This document shows positions 5,697 to 7,664 of a DNA stretch of 7,664 nt, piece by piece. The notes below the pieces were generated by a model. The model was not told the DNA's origin and did no database searches. It saw only the letters and a program-made list of their open reading frames with translations. Origin of the DNA: CAZGYE01 sp964530165 (GTDB lineage: Bacteria; Planctomycetota; Planctomycetia; Planctomycetales; Planctomycetaceae); contig CAZGYE010000283.1 of NCBI GenBank assembly GCA_964530165.1, positions 1 to 7,664 of the forward strand, written 5' to 3'. How positions within the stretch are numbered: the first letter of the stretch is position 1; each line of letters begins with the position of its first letter. A program made the position numbers and the translations under genes.

Positions 5697-6737
5697 ATGG
5701 CGACCATCACGCTGCTCCGCGAGGGCAATCCGCTCTCCGCCCCGTCGAACCAATTGACCGTGCTTCAGCCGAAACTCTCGCACAAACCGTTCGAAGATTC
5801 GTTAGCTGAGAGCGGACTGTCTCCGCTTCGGTCCATCGGAATCGAGGTGCTTCAGGTCAACGTCGGCAAGCTGTGCAATATGACGTGCGTGCACTGCCAC
5901 GTCGACGCCGGCCCTGACCGGCGCGAGATGATGACCCGCGAAACGGCCGAGGCCTGTATCGCGGCCCTCGCTCAGACCGACATTCCCGTCTTGGACCTGA
6001 CCGGCGGCGCTCCGGAAATGAACCCCAACTTCCGCTGGATGGTCCAGGAGACGCACCGCCTGGGCCGCCACGTCGTCGATCGCAGCAACCTGACGATCCT
6101 TCTTGCCACGGGCTACACGGACCTGCCGGAGTTCCTCGCAGCGCACCGGGCGGAGATCGTTGCTTCGCTGCCCTGCTACCTCCAAGAGAACGTCGACTCG
6201 CAACGGGGCAACAATGCGTTCAAGCGATCCATCGAGGCTTTGCGGAGGCTCAATGCCCTCGGCTACGGGCGGCCGGAATCCGGACTGCAGTTGACGCTCG
6301 TGTACAATCCTGTCGGGCCCTCGCTGCCGCCGACTCAGCAGGAGTTGGAAAAAGAGTACCGGCGCGAGCTGGCTTCGCGGTACGGCATTCAGTTCAGCCG
6401 GCTGTTCACGATTACCAACATGCCAATCGGCCGCTATCTGAATCACCTGCTGAAGACCTCTCAGTACGACGCATACATGGAAACGCTAATCGCCGCCTAC
6501 AATCCCACCGCCGCTGCCGGCGTCATGTGCCACACGACGCTCTCGGTTGATTGGGAAGGCCGGCTTTACGACTGCGACTTCAACCAGATGCTCGACGTGC
6601 CGGTCCGCCACGGACTTCCGCAGAACATCCGCGACTTCGACCCGAAACGGCTCGCCGAGCGACTGATCCTTACCGGGCAGCATTGTTACGGATGCACCGC
6701 CGGCGCCGGCTCAGGTTGCCGCGGGGCGATCACCTAA
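5697..6737 (+). CDS. arsS: Arsenosugar biosynthesis radical SAM protein ArsS
   Basis: This 346-residue radical SAM enzyme has the [4Fe-4S] motif C60-x3-C64-x2-C67 (CNMTCVHC) and the SAM-contacting LTGGAPEMNP at 101-110. The family (formerly DUF3641) traits are LPCYLQENVDSQRG (158-171), LVYNPVGPSLPP (201-212), LFTITNMPIGR (236-246) and a Cys-rich C-terminus with Cys278, Cys293, Cys330, Cys333 and Cys341 that can hold auxiliary clusters. Known ArsS acts with ArsM and attaches a 5'-deoxyadenosyl group to dimethylated arsenic on the way to arsenosugars. Some ArsS proteins in databases are selenoproteins; this copy has only cysteines in its C-terminal motif. I chose the ATG at 5697 because the in-frame TTG at 5550 would translate the heptad repeat as a low-complexity leader. 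The ribosome site is weak (AAGAAG, 5688-5693). The gene is co-directional with arsM and probably transcribed through the repeat. Confidence 0.93.
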   Translation: MATITLLREGNPLSAPSNQLTVLQPKLSHKPFEDSLAESGLSPLRSIGIEVLQVNVGKLCNMTCVHCHVDAGPDRREMMTRETAEACIAALAQTDIPVLDLTGGAPEMNPNFRWMVQETHRLGRHVVDRSNLTILLATGYTDLPEFLAAHRAEIVASLPCYLQENVDSQRGNNAFKRSIEALRRLNALGYGRPESGLQLTLVYNPVGPSLPPTQQELEKEYRRELASRYGIQFSRLFTITNMPIGRYLNHLLKTSQYDAYMETLIAAYNPTAAAGVMCHTTLSVDWEGRLYDCDFNQMLDVPVRHGLPQNIRDFDPKRLAERLILTGQHCYGCTAGAGSGCRGAIT

Positions 6738-6809
6738 GTTGGAGATTTGTGGAGAGTCCAGAGGAAGAAACCTCCGAAGGGGGTAACGGGTACGTATTCG
6801 GAGAGAACT
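6738..6809 (+). promoter_or_regulatory. arsS to PiT spacer with ribosome binding site
   Basis: This 72-bp purine-rich gap shows no convincing terminator. GGAGAG at 6800-6805 serves as a close-spaced ribosome binding site for the ATG at 6810, so the phosphate permease is plausibly read from the same transcript as arsS. Confidence 0.45.
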
Positions 6810-7664
6810 ATGACTCTGGCAATCCTGCTTCTCATTGTGCTCGCGCTGGCCTATGCGAATGGCGCCAACGACAATTTCAAAGGCGTCGCAACATTGTTCG
6901 GGAGCGGCACCACCAACTACCGCGGGGCTTTGGTGTGGGCCACGCTGGCCACGTTCGTCGGTTCGTTGACCGCGGTGTTTCTGGCAGGTCAACTGTTGAA
7001 GAACTTCAGCGGGCGGGGGCTCGTTGACAGCGCTCTGGTTGGCAGCCCTCAGTACGTCGGAGCCGTGGCCCTTGGCGCCGGGTTGACCGTCCTGCTGGCC
7101 ACCCGAATTGGAATGCCGATTTCCACCACTCACAGCCTGATCGGCGCGTTGGTCGGGGCGGCATGGGCGGCCGGCTCGGCCATCAATGCTACCAAGCTCG
7201 GCATGGGTTTCTTTCTGCCATTACTCACAAGTCCCCTGTTGGCGATCGTCGTCACGAGCGTCTGCTACCCGCTATTGCACTGGGCCCGCTTGCGATTGGG
7301 CGTCACCGAGCAATCTTGCTTTTGTGTGGGCAACCAAACGATTGAGGTCGCGCCGGGACTGTCCCAGACTGCGGCAATCCAGCGGGTGCAGCAGCTCAGT
7401 GTCAGTCTTGACAACCAAGTTGTTTGCCGGAGCAGCTATCAGGGCAGTGTGATGGGGATTGAAGCCCCCGCTGCTCTGGACTGGTTGCATTACATCTCAT
7501 CCGGCGCAGTGAGCTACGCCCGCGGTTTGAACGACACACCCAAGATTGCCGCCCTGCTGCTCGTCGGTGGGCAGATGGGCACTCTGGGCAGCACCTTCGC
7601 GGTCGGGACGCTGATAGCGATCGGCGGTGTGTTGAGCGCCCGCAAGGTCGCCGAGGTGATGAGT
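6810..7664 (+). CDS. PiT-family inorganic phosphate permease (3' end outside window)
   Basis: From the ATG at 6810 the frame stays open for 285 codons to the window edge, so the C-terminus is missing. The PiT signature appears twice, as is normal for this inverted-repeat fold: YANGANDNFKGVATLFGSG at 15-33 and SYARGLNDTPKIAAL at 235-249. Other family features are GMPISTTHSLIGALVG (101-116) and several hydrophobic spans (about 1-16, 41-61, 84-100, 107-122, 132-153, 245-275). A hydrophilic central loop (about 158-222) contains SCFCVG with Cys170 and Cys172, and Cys206. PiT carriers couple phosphate uptake to cations and also admit arsenate poorly discriminated from phosphate. Next to arsM and arsS it may handle phosphate under arsenate stress or feed arsenic to the pathway; the specificity cannot be read from the sequence. 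Confidence 0.9.
   Translation, partial: MTLAILLLIVLALAYANGANDNFKGVATLFGSGTTNYRGALVWATLATFVGSLTAVFLAGQLLKNFSGRGLVDSALVGSPQYVGAVALGAGLTVLLATRIGMPISTTHSLIGALVGAAWAAGSAINATKLGMGFFLPLLTSPLLAIVVTSVCYPLLHWARLRLGVTEQSCFCVGNQTIEVAPGLSQTAAIQRVQQLSVSLDNQVVCRSSYQGSVMGIEAPAALDWLHYISSGAVSYARGLNDTPKIAALLLVGGQMGTLGSTFAVGTLIAIGGVLSARKVAEVMS

Overview
The window is GC-rich bacterial DNA, fully packed with genes on the + strand. It reads like a planctomycete (Pirellulales-type) chromosome. That assignment is an inference from protein style: a secreted YHS-like protein, a DUF547 protein, a MerA-like flavoprotein without a metal-binding head, a DUF3179 protein, and a purine/pyrimidine heptad repeat between genes. 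No rRNA or other marker fixes the taxonomy.

Layout: (1) an exported protein with three YHS-like repeats (68-766); (2) a membrane-anchored or exported DUF547 protein (819-1670); (3) a MerA-like FAD/NAD(P) disulfide oxidoreductase (1667-3205) overlapping gene 2 by ATGA; (4) an exported DUF3179 protein (3247-4272) whose frame is interrupted by one in-frame TGA at 3604-3606; (5) an ArsM-type arsenite S-adenosylmethionine methyltransferase (4314-5492); (6) a 204-bp gap holding a heptad-repeat inverted repeat (5526-5681); (7) ArsS, the arsenosugar-biosynthesis radical SAM enzyme (5697-6737); (8) the start of a PiT-family phosphate permease (6810 to the window end, incomplete).

The main discovery is gene 4. 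The TGA falls exactly where DUF3179 proteins carry the first Cys of a CxxC motif, giving U-H-L-C. The frame is open on both sides and family-like throughout. Twenty bases after the TGA is a perfect 6-bp hairpin with a GGTCT loop, the same loop sequence as known bacterial SECIS elements. I therefore call one 341-residue selenoprotein (Sec120, Cys123) and not two ORFs or a pseudogene. TGA is an ordinary stop for two neighbouring genes, so this is local recoding.

How the genes may work together: ArsM methylates arsenite, and ArsS joins the dimethylated product to a 5'-deoxyadenosyl group on the arsenosugar route. The PiT permease may supply phosphate or admit arsenate. The MerA-like flavoprotein could supply reducing power, and the YHS, DUF547 and DUF3179 proteins would act outside the cytoplasm. 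Co-orientation and short gaps make one operon plausible, but no promoter is evident and the cluster may begin upstream of the window.
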